Source of the DNA: JBCBEX01 sp038528235
Lineage (GTDB): Bacteria > Bacteroidota > Rhodothermia > Rhodothermales > Rubricoccaceae
Assembly: GCA_038528235.1 (NCBI GenBank)
Contig: JBCBEX010000025.1
Span: 1 to 48,159, forward strand
DNA length: 48,159 bases
Reading direction: 5' to 3'
The notes under the pieces are model-generated. The model saw only the letters and a list, made by a program, of their open reading frames with translations. It did no database searches and was not told the origin of the DNA. A program made the translations under genes and the position numbers. Below are positions 8,786 through 17,409 of this stretch, in pieces. Within the stretch, counting starts at the first letter, position 1. Every line of letters starts with the position of its first letter.

Positions 8786-10390
8786 ATGAGCTGGCTCACC
8801 CGCATGGCGCACCGCGCCGACGCGCGCCTCAACACCTCCACGTCCCCAGTCCCGATCACGCCCGAGTCGCCGCACGCCGTCGTCATTGGCGCAGGCTTTG
8901 GGGGACTCGCCGCCGCCATTCGTTTGCGGGCGCGCGGCTACCGCGTCACCGTCGTGGACCGCCTCGATCAGCCGGGTGGGCGCGCCCGCGTCTTCAAGGA
9001 GCAAGGCTACACCTTCGACGCAGGCCCCACGCTCATCACGGCACCGTTCCTCTTCGACGAGCTCTGGAGCCTCGCCGGGATGCGCCGCGAGGACGACGTC
9101 GAGTTCGTAGACATTGACCCGTTCTACCGCATCCGCTTCGAGGACGGCCGCGTCTTCAACTACAACGGCGACGCGGACGAGATGCGCCGCGAGATCGCCA
9201 AGTTCAACCCCGCCGACGTGCGTGGGTACGAGCGCTTCCTCCAGAAGTCGGAGGGCATCTTCGAGGTCGGCTTCACCGAACTCGGCCACGTGCCCTTCTC
9301 GAAGGTGTCGGACATGGCGAAGATCGTCCCGGCGATGATGGCGCTCCGCAGCCACGAGACGGTCTACCAGTTTGTCTCGCGCTTTATCAAGGACGAGCAA
9401 CTGCGGCAGGTCTTCAGCTTCCACCCGCTGCTCGTCGGTGGCAACCCGTTCGCGACGACCTCGATCTACACGCTGATCGCGTTCTTGGAGCGCAAGTGGG
9501 GCGTGTGGTATGCGATGGGCGGCACGGGCGCCGTCGTGCGCGGCCTCGCCACCGTGATCGAGCGCCTCAACGGGCAGTTCCGCTTCAACGAGACGGTCGA
9601 GGAGATCACGGTCGAGAACGGGCGCGCGACGGGCGTGAAACTCGAATCTGGCGAGCACATCCCGGCCGACATCGTCGTCTCGAACGCGGACGCGGGGTGG
9701 ACCTACCGCCACCTCATCCGCCCCGAGCACCGCAAGCGCTGGACGGACGAGCGCGTGGAGAAGGCCAGGTTCTCGATGAGCCTCTTCGTGTGGTACTTCG
9801 GCACCGACAAGAAGTACGAGGACATCGCCCACCACACGATCCTCCTCGGGCCGCGCTACCGCGAACTGCTCGACGACATCTTTACGCACAAGTACCTCGC
9901 GAAGGACTTCTCGCTCTACCTGCACCGCCCCTCGGCCACCGACCCGACGATGGCCCCGCCAGGGCACGACTGCTACTACGTCCTCTCGCCCGTCCCGCAC
10001 CTGGAGAGCGGCACCGACTGGAGCACGCAGGTGGAGAAGTACCGCCAGGCCGTCCAGGACTACCTCGAAGCGACGGTCATGCCGGGCCTCGGCGACCACC
10101 TCACGGCCAGCATCACGCTCGACCCGCAGGGCTTCCGCGACGACTACCTGTCGTACAAGGGTGCGGCGTTCTCGCTGGAGCCGACGCTGCTGCAGAGTGC
10201 CTACTTCCGCCCGCACAACAAGTCGGAGGACGTGGACGGGCTCTTCCTCGTCGGCGGCGGGACGCACCCTGGGGCCGGCATGCCCGGCGTGCTCTCCTCG
10301 GCCCGCGTGCTCGACAGCGTCGTGCCCGATGCGTCGGCGCTCGACCGTACGCTGGGACGCGTGACGCGGCCGGAGGCGGTGCCTGCGTAG
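8786..10390 (+). CDS. crtI: Phytoene desaturase (CrtI family)
   Basis: Encodes 534 aa from ATG 8786 (MSWLTRMAHRADARL). CrtI introduces double bonds into phytoene on the way to lycopene, using FAD, at the membrane surface. The dinucleotide-binding motif VVIGAGFGGLAAAIRLRARG lies at residues ~32-51, followed by VVDRLDQPGGRARVF and YTFDAGPTLIT. The C-terminal FAD/substrate signature is LFLVGGGTHPGAGMPGVLSS near residue 490. Length and motifs fit bacterial CrtI rather than CrtN or CrtD, though these paralogues are hard to separate by eye. No crtB or crtY lies beside it, so it is an isolated carotenoid gene here. The frame extends to 8624 but that part contains the repeat array and is unlikely to be coding. 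Confidence 0.93.
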   Translation: MSWLTRMAHRADARLNTSTSPVPITPESPHAVVIGAGFGGLAAAIRLRARGYRVTVVDRLDQPGGRARVFKEQGYTFDAGPTLITAPFLFDELWSLAGMRREDDVEFVDIDPFYRIRFEDGRVFNYNGDADEMRREIAKFNPADVRGYERFLQKSEGIFEVGFTELGHVPFSKVSDMAKIVPAMMALRSHETVYQFVSRFIKDEQLRQVFSFHPLLVGGNPFATTSIYTLIAFLERKWGVWYAMGGTGAVVRGLATVIERLNGQFRFNETVEEITVENGRATGVKLESGEHIPADIVVSNADAGWTYRHLIRPEHRKRWTDERVEKARFSMSLFVWYFGTDKKYEDIAHHTILLGPRYRELLDDIFTHKYLAKDFSLYLHRPSATDPTMAPPGHDCYYVLSPVPHLESGTDWSTQVEKYRQAVQDYLEATVMPGLGDHLTASITLDPQGFRDDYLSYKGAAFSLEPTLLQSAYFRPHNKSEDVDGLFLVGGGTHPGAGMPGVLSSARVLDSVVPDASALDRTLGRVTRPEAVPA

Positions 10391-10402
10391 TCCTCGGGCG
10401 AT

Positions 10403-11752
10403 CTACGTCCGCTGGAGCGCCGCGACGGGCTCCAGCTTTGCGGCGCGCGACGACGGCCACACCCCCGCCAGCACGGCGACCCCAACAGCAACGGCGATGC
10501 AGCCGAGCACGAGCCACGGCGAGGTGTAGAACACGTCGATGGGGGGCACCGACTGGCTTTCGAGCAGACGCTGCACGCCATAGCTGAGCAGCCGCACGAA
10601 CGCGAAGCCGATCACCACGCCGGCCACACCACCGACCACGCCGAGCACGGCGCTCTCGACGAGAAACTGCCGTCGGATGTCGCGCTGCCGCCCGCCGACG
10701 GCTTTCATCACGCCGATCTCGCCCGTCCGCTCTAGCACACTCATCGCCATCGTGTTGGCGATGCCGAGCGTGGCCACGAGCAGCCCGATGATGCCGACGA
10801 TGGCGAGTGAAAGGTCCATCACGCGGAAGAGCCGCTCGACCTGGGCGAATTGCTCGCGGAAGCCCGTCGCGAAGACGCCCGTCGCCTCGATGGCGGCTTT
10901 TACTTGGGCATAGCTGTCCTCTTCGGCGATCTGCACGCGCGCGGCCCCATAGCCCGCCGTGTTCGAGTCGCGTAGGATCAGGTCGAGGCTGGAGAAGAAC
11001 GTGATCTTCGGGAGAGACGCCGCGAAGTCGAGGGGCAGCACGAGGCGCGAGAAGCCCGTGAGCTGCTGGTTCTCCTCGGGGAGGACGCCCGCGATGCGGA
11101 TGGGCACCCGCTCCGACCGGATCGGGATCGACTGGAGGCCGAAGCTGATCAGCAGCATCGAGCGCCGCAGTTCGTCCATGTCGAGCGTCGGCACGAGCAG
11201 CGTGACGGTTTTGCCCAGGGCGTCCTCGGGCGTCCCCAGGCCGAGGCGGTCCAGCATCGAGACGGAGACGAATGCGGCCGAGTCGCCTGCGGTCTCGAAG
11301 AAGGTGCCCTGCTCGGGGCGGTAGCCCGGTACCACGCCCATGGCCAGCGGGATGCCGTCCGCCACCACGTCGATCTCTTTGTCGTCCCACCGCACCTGCG
11401 CGGGAAACGTGATCTCAGGATACGCCGCCACGACGCCCGGCACGGCATCGAGAACAGCGAGGACGCTGTCGGTGAGCGCCACTTCGTCCACGCGTGCGTT
11501 GGCGTCGTTCGTGCGCACGGTGAGGTCGCCGAAGCCCGAGATCGGCGTGGGCGTGGACGTGACGCGCAGCGTGTTGTAGAGCGCAAGTGCGTCGAACTCG
11601 GCGCGGGCGATGCGCTGCAGGCCGGCGCCGTAGCTAAGCAGCGCCAGCAGCGCCGCCACGCCGACGGCGACCCCGGCGAGGGTCATCAGGCTGCGGGTGC
11701 GGTTGGAGCGGAGCCCATCGAGCGCGATGAGCAGGAGGTCGGCGAGGCGCAT
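10403..11752 (-). CDS. ABC transporter permease, MacB/FtsX type
   Basis: Encodes 449 aa from ATG 11752 (MRLADLLLIALDGLRSNRTR); an ATG at 11803 would add 17 residues. Topology is the MacB kind: one N-terminal membrane helix (residues ~20-42), a large periplasmic core domain, then the FtsX domain with three helices (SLAIVGIIGLLVATLGIAN; AVLGVVGGVAGVVIGFAFV; WLVLGCIAVAVGVAVLAG). The cytoplasmic loop carries ERTGEIGVMKAVGGRQRDI, typical of contact with the ATPase. It ends PSSRAAKLEPVAALQRT. Such permeases move lipoproteins, peptides or drugs or do envelope work. No ATPase subunit is nearby. It lies downstream of the histidine kinase on the same strand, 148 bp away, and converges with crtI. Confidence 0.9.
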   Translation of the reverse strand: MRLADLLLIALDGLRSNRTRSLMTLAGVAVGVAALLALLSYGAGLQRIARAEFDALALYNTLRVTSTPTPISGFGDLTVRTNDANARVDEVALTDSVLAVLDAVPGVVAAYPEITFPAQVRWDDKEIDVVADGIPLAMGVVPGYRPEQGTFFETAGDSAAFVSVSMLDRLGLGTPEDALGKTVTLLVPTLDMDELRRSMLLISFGLQSIPIRSERVPIRIAGVLPEENQQLTGFSRLVLPLDFAASLPKITFFSSLDLILRDSNTAGYGAARVQIAEEDSYAQVKAAIEATGVFATGFREQFAQVERLFRVMDLSLAIVGIIGLLVATLGIANTMAMSVLERTGEIGVMKAVGGRQRDIRRQFLVESAVLGVVGGVAGVVIGFAFVRLLSYGVQRLLESQSVPPIDVFYTSPWLVLGCIAVAVGVAVLAGVWPSSRAAKLEPVAALQRT

Positions 11753-11843
11753 GCCGCGGGCAGCAAGGGCGGAGAAGAGAAAGGGGGCGAGGTGGACGAG
11801 CAACCACGGCGTGCCGATCCCGCCTGCGCATCGCTCTGCGCCG

Positions 11844-11920
11844 TCTATGCCGAGAATGCACCCGGCTGCGCTCTATGCCGAGAATGCACCCGGCTGCGCT
11901 CTATGCTGAGAATGAGCCGG
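11844..11920. repeat. 28-bp tandem repeat, about 2.6 copies, over the kinase stop codon
   Basis: The unit beginning TCTATGCCGAGAATGCACCC starts at 11844 and 11872, with a third, slightly changed copy from 11900 (TCTATGCTGAGAATGAGCC). Read on the minus strand each copy contains GCATTCTC..GCATAG, so each repeats the last codons and TAG stop of the histidine kinase. It fills most of the gap before the permease gene. It looks like local slippage or duplication of the gene end. Confidence 0.75.
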
Positions 11921-13295
11921 CCTGTGCAGCGGGAGGCTCGGCGTAGGGGGTTGGCGGCGGAAGCGGCACGCGCAGCCAGAACGTCGCTCCTTTGCCCGAC
12001 TCGGAGTCGACGCCCACCTCGCCGCCGTGCGCCTCCACGAGTTGCTTGACGATGTAGAGCCCGAGCCCGGTCGAGTGCTCGCCGCCGGTCGGCTGGGCGG
12101 AGAGGCGCTGGAGCTTGCCGAACACTCTGGCGCGGTCGTCCTCGGTGAGGCCTGGGCCTTCGTCTTCCACGGCGATGTGCGCCGAAGCAGACCCGTCGCC
12201 AGAAGCGGCTTCGATGGAGACGACCAGCCGCACGCGGGAGCCTGGTGGGCTGTACTTGACCGCGTTCGAGACGTAGTTGTCCACTGCGCGCTGCAGCGCC
12301 GAGGCGTCGGCATGGGCCGGGAGCGAGGCGGGCAAGTCGCTCACGAGTTGGATGCGCTTCGCCTCGGCTTGAGCCTGGTTCCAGCGTAGCACGGCCCGCG
12401 CAATGTCAGCGAGGTCTACGGGGCGCCGGCGCAGTCGCGGCCCTTCCGCGCCGGCCCGCGCGTCGTCCAGCAGCGACTCGATGAGCTTGATCGCACGCAT
12501 GGCCTCGGAGCGGATGAGTACGAGGTTGTCGCGCAGCTCGTCGTCGGTGAGGTCGCGCGCGCCACTGGCGAGGAAGTCCGCCATCCCCGCGATGCCACCG
12601 ATCGGGTTTTTGAGATCGTGCGCGGCGATGCCGAGAAATTCCTTGTTCTGCTCCAACGCGTCGCGCAGTTCCACCGTCGTCGCTTCGAGGAAATGGTTGA
12701 GCTCGTGCAGTTCGACATTCGCGCGCTCCGCAGCGGTGTGTTGCTGAACGACGTCGGACTCACGCTCCGGGAGGGGGGCACCGAGAGCCACGTCGCGGAG
12801 GGCCAGTCGGCGGCCCTGGCGACGGCCGTACGCCCAGGCAACGCCGCTGACGCCGCCGAGCGCGCAGCACAACCAGAGCAGCAGCGCCCACCAGGTGCGG
12901 TACCATGGCCGCAGCATGCCGGGCGCTGGCTCCTCATCCTGGCTAACGACATCCAGCGGCCTGCGGTCCTCGCTGCGGACGAAGGGGGCAGACAGGTCGG
13001 CGGCGTAGACCACGTCACCAGCGTCGCGCTTCAACTTCCAGTGCTGGCGGGTTAGGTCATGCGTAGTCGGGTCGCCGTTGAGAAGCGATGCCCGTCCCTC
13101 CTCTGCTTTGCGAGGGACAGGGTCGGTCGTGGAAATGGCTGCAGTGAGGCCCAGGGCAAGCCCTCCAAGGCTCAGGAGGGCTGCCCATGCACCAAAGCAC
13201 AGCAGACCCCAGTATGCTCGCCGCAGCCCTCCGCGCGGTGGCTCTGAGCCACGAGGCCCGGAGCGACAGGGGACACTGTGGGGCAGTACGTTCAC
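11901..13295 (-). CDS. Membrane sensor histidine kinase
   Basis: Encodes 464 aa from GTG 13295. Two membrane helices (residues ~27-52 and ~133-155) flank a short periplasmic domain of about 80 residues with no recognised fold. A coiled-coil-like stretch leads to the HisKA domain with the phospho-acceptor in AAHDLKNPIGGIAGM (residue ~225). The ATPase domain has the N box (VDNYVSNAVKYSPP), G1 (VEDEGPGL), F (VFGKLQRL) and G2 (GLGLYIVKQL). It should autophosphorylate and pass phosphate to a response regulator, but none is adjacent. The permease on the same strand follows after the tandem repeat, so the pair may be cotranscribed. The C-terminus (PPAAQAGSFSA) is Pro/Ala-rich. Confidence 0.92.
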   Translation of the reverse strand: MNVLPHSVPCRSGPRGSEPPRGGLRRAYWGLLCFGAWAALLSLGGLALGLTAAISTTDPVPRKAEEGRASLLNGDPTTHDLTRQHWKLKRDAGDVVYAADLSAPFVRSEDRRPLDVVSQDEEPAPGMLRPWYRTWWALLLWLCCALGGVSGVAWAYGRRQGRRLALRDVALGAPLPERESDVVQQHTAAERANVELHELNHFLEATTVELRDALEQNKEFLGIAAHDLKNPIGGIAGMADFLASGARDLTDDELRDNLVLIRSEAMRAIKLIESLLDDARAGAEGPRLRRRPVDLADIARAVLRWNQAQAEAKRIQLVSDLPASLPAHADASALQRAVDNYVSNAVKYSPPGSRVRLVVSIEAASGDGSASAHIAVEDEGPGLTEDDRARVFGKLQRLSAQPTGGEHSTGLGLYIVKQLVEAHGGEVGVDSESGKGATFWLRVPLPPPTPYAEPPAAQAGSFSA

Positions 13296-13551
13296 GTCAA
13301 GACGTAGACGAATCGGCGGGGGAGGACCGCGAGCTTACGGTAGCAGCACCGCGGACAAATAGGGCCAACGCAATGCCCAGGTAGTGCGAGGCCAGGCCTC
13401 ATAAGGTCGCACAATCGATCGGATTTCGGCAGCCAAGAAGGAGGAGGCAGAGCTGCCGCCGGGAAATTCACAACGGCTTGGGGCACCTTCGCGGCCGACA
13501 CGTCTATCTTGCCCGGCTCAATTCTATTCCGACTCCCGACCTCGCGCTGCG

Positions 13552-13896
13552 ATGCTTCTGTTCTACTTCATGATCTTCTTGATCTTGCTCGTCGCCATTG
13601 TGCTCACGGGCGTGGTGCTGCTCCAGAGCGGCAAGGGCGGCGGCCTCGCGGGCATCGCGGCAGGCGGGCAGACGCAGCAGATCCTCGGCGCGCGCCAAGC
13701 CCCGGACTTCCTCGAAAAGACGACGTGGGTGCTCGGCGTCGCCCTGATGGTGCTCTGCGTCATCACCACGATGTTCACCGGCACGGACAACCAGACCACG
13801 ATCATCACGGACGAGGGCGTCGAAGTCGCGCCCGCTCCGCTCGACGCCACCCCGGGCGATGCGCTCCCGCTTGAGCCCGCCCCCGCTGAGGAGTAG
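13552..13896 (+). CDS. secG: Preprotein translocase subunit SecG
   Basis: Encodes 114 aa. SecG is the small subunit of the SecYEG channel in the inner membrane and helps SecA-driven export. The N-terminus MLLFYFMIFLILLVAIVLTG is the first helix; VLLQSGKGGGLAG is the family signature; the second helix is WVLGVALMVLCVITTMF. The tail after residue ~80 is Pro/Ala/Glu-rich and variable. An in-frame ATG at 13570 is possible but ATG 13552 keeps the full first helix. It is transcribed alone, between the divergent kinase and a strong terminator. Confidence 0.95.
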   Translation: MLLFYFMIFLILLVAIVLTGVVLLQSGKGGGLAGIAAGGQTQQILGARQAPDFLEKTTWVLGVALMVLCVITTMFTGTDNQTTIITDEGVEVAPAPLDATPGDALPLEPAPAEE

Positions 13897-13920
13897 GCGA
13901 CCTCCTGACCTCGACCTTCG

Positions 13921-13957
13921 AACGCCCGCGCAGGATTAGCCCCGCGCGGGCGTTTTT
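13921..13957 (+). terminator. Rho-independent terminator of secG
   Basis: An 11-bp perfect stem (AACGCCCGCGC / GCGCGGGCGTT) with a 12-nt loop is followed by a run of T. It starts 25 bp after the secG stop. Confidence 0.9.
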
Positions 13958-14109
13958 CGTGGGTGACGCGCGCGAGCACGGCTAAGGGCCGTGCAGTTGT
14001 GTCGGAGCGCCCTCGTGAGAGCAACGAACGGGCGGGTTGTGCATCCTGTCGGGTGTGCCCCCGTAGGGCAGCCATTCGCCACCCCACCTCGCTTACCCTG
14101 ATTCGCTCC

Positions 14110-15861
14110 ATGCGCCGTCTCGCTCTCCTCCTCGCCCTGGTTCTCGTAGCGCCAGCCTTAGCGCAGCCTGCCGCGCCCCCGGCCGACCTCGCCGAGCGCC
14201 TCGACGGGGCGCTCAGCCACGTCCACGACATCGGCCTGTTCAACGGCACCGTCCTCGTCGCTCAGGGCGACGACGTGCTCTATGCCGAGGGCTTCGGGCA
14301 CGCCGACATGACGTGGGACGTGCCCAACGCGCCCGACACGCGCTTCTGGCTGGCCTCGGTCACCAAGCAGTTCACCGCCGCGCTCACCCTCCTGCTCGTC
14401 GAGGAGGGCGCCTTCGGCCTCGACGACCCGATCACGGCCATCCTGCCCGACTACCCCGCCGCCCAGGGCGACATCGTCACCGTGCGGATGCTGCTCAACC
14501 ACACCTCCGGCATCCCGAGCATGACCGGCATGGAGGATTTCATGCAGACGCGCTCCAACGACGCCTTCACCGTCGACGAGATGCTCGCCGTCTTCAACGA
14601 GGAGGCCTTTGACTTCGAGCCGGGCTCGCAGTACGCCTACAACAACTCCGGCTATTTCCTCCTCGGTGCGCTCATCGAGGCAGCGACGGGTATGACCTAC
14701 GCCGAGGCCCTCCAGGCCAAGCTCTTCGACCCGCTGGGCCTCGACGACACTGGCTACGCAGACGGGACCGTCGCCGAGCGCATGGCGACGGGGTACACCC
14801 GCAGCGGCATGGGCTACGCGCACGCCCGCTACGTCCACCCGTCGGTGCCCTACGCCGCCGGCATGCTCTACTCGACCGCGCCCGACCTGCATCGCTGGAA
14901 CCGCGCGCTCTACGGCGGCGAGGTCTTCGCGGACGACGCTACGCTCACCGCTATGACGACGCCCGAGGGGGCCGCGGCCGACGCACAGTACGCCTTCGGG
15001 ATCGGCTCCGGCACGCAGGAGATCGGCGGCCAGGAGCGGCAGGTCTACCAGCACAGCGGCGGCATCTTCGGCTTCTCCACGCAACTCGCCTACGTGCCCG
15101 GCGACGAACTCACGGTCGTCGTGCTCGACAATGCCGAAGGCAGCTCCGGTCAAGTCCTCATGGCGCTCGCCCGCACCTTCTACGGCGAGGAGGTCGACCT
15201 CCCGAAGCAGCCCATCGCCCAGGTGCTCATGGCCACCATCGAAGGGGCTGCCACCATGGAAGCGGGCGTCGAGGCCGCGCTGGCGCAGTACGACGCGCTT
15301 CTGGCTGACGACCCCGACGGCTACGACTTCGACGAAGGCCAACTCAATATGCTCGGCTACCTGGTCATGGGCGAGGGGCGCCCCGACCTCGCTATCCCGA
15401 TCTTCCAGCGCAACGTCGAGCAGTTCCCGGAGGCGTCGAACCCGTACGACAGCCTTGGCGAGGCCTACATGGAGGTGGGCCAGAACGACCTGGCGATCGA
15501 GAACTACCAGACGTCGATCGAGCTCAACCCTGGCAACCAGAACGGCCGCGATATGCTCGAACGCCTCGGCGTGACGCCCGAGGACGCCACCGTCGAGGTG
15601 TCCGAGGAGGTTCTGCAGGGCTACGTCGGCACCTACCGCCTCGCGCCGGGCTTCGACCTCGCCGTGACGCGCGAGGGCACGCAACTCTTCGCGCAGGCGA
15701 CGGGCCAGCCCCGCTTCGAAGTCTACCCGTCGTCGGAGACTGAATTCTACCTCACCGTCGTGGAGGCCCAACTCACCTTCGAAGTCGAGGACGGCGCGGC
15801 TACGGGTGTGGTGCTCCACCAGGGCGGCCGCTCGATGCCGGCCCCGCGCGTGGAGGAATAG
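14110..15861 (+). CDS. Secreted serine hydrolase (class C beta-lactamase fold) with TPR and DUF3471-like tail
   Basis: Encodes 583 aa from ATG 14110, which begins a clean signal peptide (MRRLALLLALVLVAPALAQ). The catalytic domain has the SxxK motif SVTK at residues 83-86, the Y-x-N motif YNN at 177-179, LLNHTSGIPS and the HSGG motif. These define the class C beta-lactamase/DD-peptidase family, whose members act as periplasmic peptidases or esterases. Residues ~445-500 hold a TPR (NPYDSLGEAYMEVGQNDLAI), and the last ~80 residues resemble the DUF3471 barrel. The substrate cannot be told from sequence. A longer frame from 13963 overlaps the secG terminator side and is unlikely. Confidence 0.92.
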   Translation: MRRLALLLALVLVAPALAQPAAPPADLAERLDGALSHVHDIGLFNGTVLVAQGDDVLYAEGFGHADMTWDVPNAPDTRFWLASVTKQFTAALTLLLVEEGAFGLDDPITAILPDYPAAQGDIVTVRMLLNHTSGIPSMTGMEDFMQTRSNDAFTVDEMLAVFNEEAFDFEPGSQYAYNNSGYFLLGALIEAATGMTYAEALQAKLFDPLGLDDTGYADGTVAERMATGYTRSGMGYAHARYVHPSVPYAAGMLYSTAPDLHRWNRALYGGEVFADDATLTAMTTPEGAAADAQYAFGIGSGTQEIGGQERQVYQHSGGIFGFSTQLAYVPGDELTVVVLDNAEGSSGQVLMALARTFYGEEVDLPKQPIAQVLMATIEGAATMEAGVEAALAQYDALLADDPDGYDFDEGQLNMLGYLVMGEGRPDLAIPIFQRNVEQFPEASNPYDSLGEAYMEVGQNDLAIENYQTSIELNPGNQNGRDMLERLGVTPEDATVEVSEEVLQGYVGTYRLAPGFDLAVTREGTQLFAQATGQPRFEVYPSSETEFYLTVVEAQLTFEVEDGAATGVVLHQGGRSMPAPRVEE

Positions 15862-15959
15862 GAAGTGCGAGGTGGGAAGTGCGAAGTTAGAAGTGCGCCG
15901 AATGACTCCGAGGCGAGGGAACCACCACTTCGAACTTCCCACTTCCTACTTCGAACCTC
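15862..15959. repeat. Imperfect inverted repeat of GAAGT-type units
   Basis: The gap between the hydrolase and mscL is made of GAAGTGCGA/GAAGTTAGAAGT-like units on the left and their complements (ACTTCGAACTTCCCACTTCC) on the right. Together they could form a long imperfect hairpin. A weaker CTTCTGCCTTCCAACTTCTG patch lies just before the DUF512 gene at ~45629-45665. Confidence 0.6.
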
Positions 15960-16505
15960 ATGAAGAAGCTCTTCGGCGAGTTCAAGACGTTCCTGATGCG
16001 CGGCAACCTCGTGGACCTCGCCATCGGGTTCACCGTCGGCGCTGCGTTCTCGACCGTCGCCAAGTCGCTCGTGGACGACCTCATCATGCCGCCGCTGGGG
16101 CTACTGCTGGGGCAGACCGACTTCTCGGACGCGTTCCTCGTGCTCAGGGCAGGCGAAGGAGCCCCGCCCCCCTACGTGTCGCTAGAGGCGGCTGCCGAGG
16201 CCGGTGCGACAACGCTCAACTACGGCGCGTTTCTGACGAACGTCCTCACGCTGCTCATCATCGCGCTGGCGATGTTCATCGTGATCCGCTCGGTCAATAA
16301 GCTCAGCGAGGAGATCCAGGACGAGTTCGGTGGCGACGAGAAGGATCAGTCCTCGCAGCCGGAGCAGCCTACCGAGAAAAAGTGCGCCTATTGCCGACAA
16401 GTCGTCCCCTACAAGGCCAGCCGGTGCTACCACTGCACCTCGTTTCTGGGCACCGAAGGCGGTCCGCTTGCGCCTGACGGGAAGATCACACCGGGAGGCG
16501 GGTAG
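15960..16505 (+). CDS. mscL: Large-conductance mechanosensitive channel with C-terminal zinc ribbon
   Basis: Encodes 181 aa, against about 136 for E. coli MscL. MscL forms a homopentameric pore in the inner membrane that opens on hypo-osmotic shock. The N-terminal part has the family pattern: MKKLFGEFKTFLMRGNLVDLA, then VGAAFSTVAKSLVDDLIMP, with the second helix NVLTLLIIALAMFIVIRSVNKL. After a charged, Gln-rich linker (~residues 120-138) an extra ~45 residues carry CAYC and CYHC, a CxxC...CxxC zinc-ribbon pair. This tail is an addition to the usual channel. It lies 98 bp after the hydrolase, past the GAAGT repeat. Confidence 0.93.
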   Translation: MKKLFGEFKTFLMRGNLVDLAIGFTVGAAFSTVAKSLVDDLIMPPLGLLLGQTDFSDAFLVLRAGEGAPPPYVSLEAAAEAGATTLNYGAFLTNVLTLLIIALAMFIVIRSVNKLSEEIQDEFGGDEKDQSSQPEQPTEKKCAYCRQVVPYKASRCYHCTSFLGTEGGPLAPDGKITPGGG

Positions 16506-16822
16506 CACTCCGAGGCAGCGGACTGGCAGGTAGAATAGTCTGCGCAGGGGTAGGAAATGGGGCACAGGAGCCCAGGGGCCTCATGTGTCCTGCCACGCGC
16601 ACAGGGCTGTAGCATCGCGTAAGTGCGGCCGGAGGGTTCAAGGCTCAGACAAAGGAGGCAATCAAAGCGCTGCGGCGAAAGGGCAACCGGGCTAGGCTGT
16701 ACCCGAGGTCTGCTTTGGCATAGGGCTTGACCCTGGCCAGTTCGCTCGACAGCGAGCACAGCAGAGTCGTCCGGTGGGACAGTGACCTCGGCTGACCCTC
16801 AACCCCAACCGTCTATCCTCTA
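16506..16822 (+). promoter_or_regulatory. Leader region of pilin-like gene 1 with sigma-54-like promoter and 5' hairpin
   Basis: Non-coding gap of 317 bp. TGGCAT-N5-TTGAC at 16716-16731 resembles the -24/-12 element of sigma-54 promoters, though the -12 reads GA instead of GC. A 5-bp hairpin GCTCG-ACAG-CGAGC lies at 16744-16757, where transcription would begin. From 16716 to the start codon the sequence aligns without gaps to 17635-17741, upstream of the paralogue. Confidence 0.6.
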
Positions 16823-17338
16823 ATGGGACAGCAACAACTTCTCCTCTTGGTGCTTGGCATCGTGATTGTCGGCCTCAGCGTCGTCGTCGGCATCGAGGCG
16901 TTTGAAGAGAACAACCGCAAGTCATCGTTCGACCGGATGGCTGGCCAGGCCATCGGCTACGCGGGCAAGATGCTCGAGTGGAAAATGAAGCCCCGTGCTC
17001 AGGGAGGAGGCCAAGAGGCCTCACAGATGAGCGGCTTCTCGTTCAACAACATTGGATTGGTGGGCGGAGGCCCCATCGACTTCCACGGCACAAACGGGGG
17101 AAACTGGGTGCAGACAGGCCCGACGTACGTGGGCTTGTTCTCCATGGACGGATCCGGTGGCTACGCGCCCCACGTGGCGGTCTACGACCCAAACCAAGAC
17201 CTCATGATTGCCGTCTTCGTGTTTGGCAACTCCCCCGACTGTTTGGTGCAGCGGATGTCTTACATGCAAGACGGGAGCGCTGTGTACCTGCCAGCCGCTG
17301 CGCCGTCCAACCCGGACGCGACGAACTGCTCGCTTTAG
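16823..17338 (+). CDS. Pilin-like membrane-anchored protein, copy 1
   Basis: Encodes 171 aa. The N-terminus MGQQQLLLLVLGIVIVGLSV is a single hydrophobic helix right after a very short head, followed by an amphipathic stretch (EAFEENNRKSSFDRMAGQAIGYAGKM). This is the layout of type IV pilin-like or pseudopilin-like subunits, but the classical G-FTLIE cleavage site and Glu5 are missing. The rest is a Gly-rich globular part with one Cys at FGNSPDCLV and one in the tail PSNPDATNCSL. It is paralogous to the gene at 17742. I know no function; assembly into a filament or anchoring in the membrane is inference from the N-terminus and the sigma-54-like promoter. Confidence 0.85.
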   Translation: MGQQQLLLLVLGIVIVGLSVVVGIEAFEENNRKSSFDRMAGQAIGYAGKMLEWKMKPRAQGGGQEASQMSGFSFNNIGLVGGGPIDFHGTNGGNWVQTGPTYVGLFSMDGSGGYAPHVAVYDPNQDLMIAVFVFGNSPDCLVQRMSYMQDGSAVYLPAAAPSNPDATNCSL

Positions 17339-17371
17339 CGAGGTCACGGCGCATGCCGACATCCCAAAGCG

Positions 17372-17409
17372 CAGAGGGGCACGTCCGAACCACCGGACGT
17401 GCCCCTCTG
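17372..17409 (+). terminator. Strong hairpin after pilin-like gene 1
   Basis: A perfect 16-bp stem (CAGAGGGGCACGTCCG and its complement) with a 6-nt loop lies 33 bp past the stop. There is only a weak T-rich tail. Confidence 0.75.

Noticed and set aside
8663..10267. Long minus-strand open frame of 534 codons opposite crtI
   Set aside because: It is the antisense shadow of a clear CrtI gene; Val/Arg/Glu-rich composition without motifs reflects GC3 bias.
14158..15942. 594-codon minus-strand frame opposite the serine hydrolase
   Set aside because: Antisense of a gene with intact catalytic motifs; composition of a GC-bias shadow.
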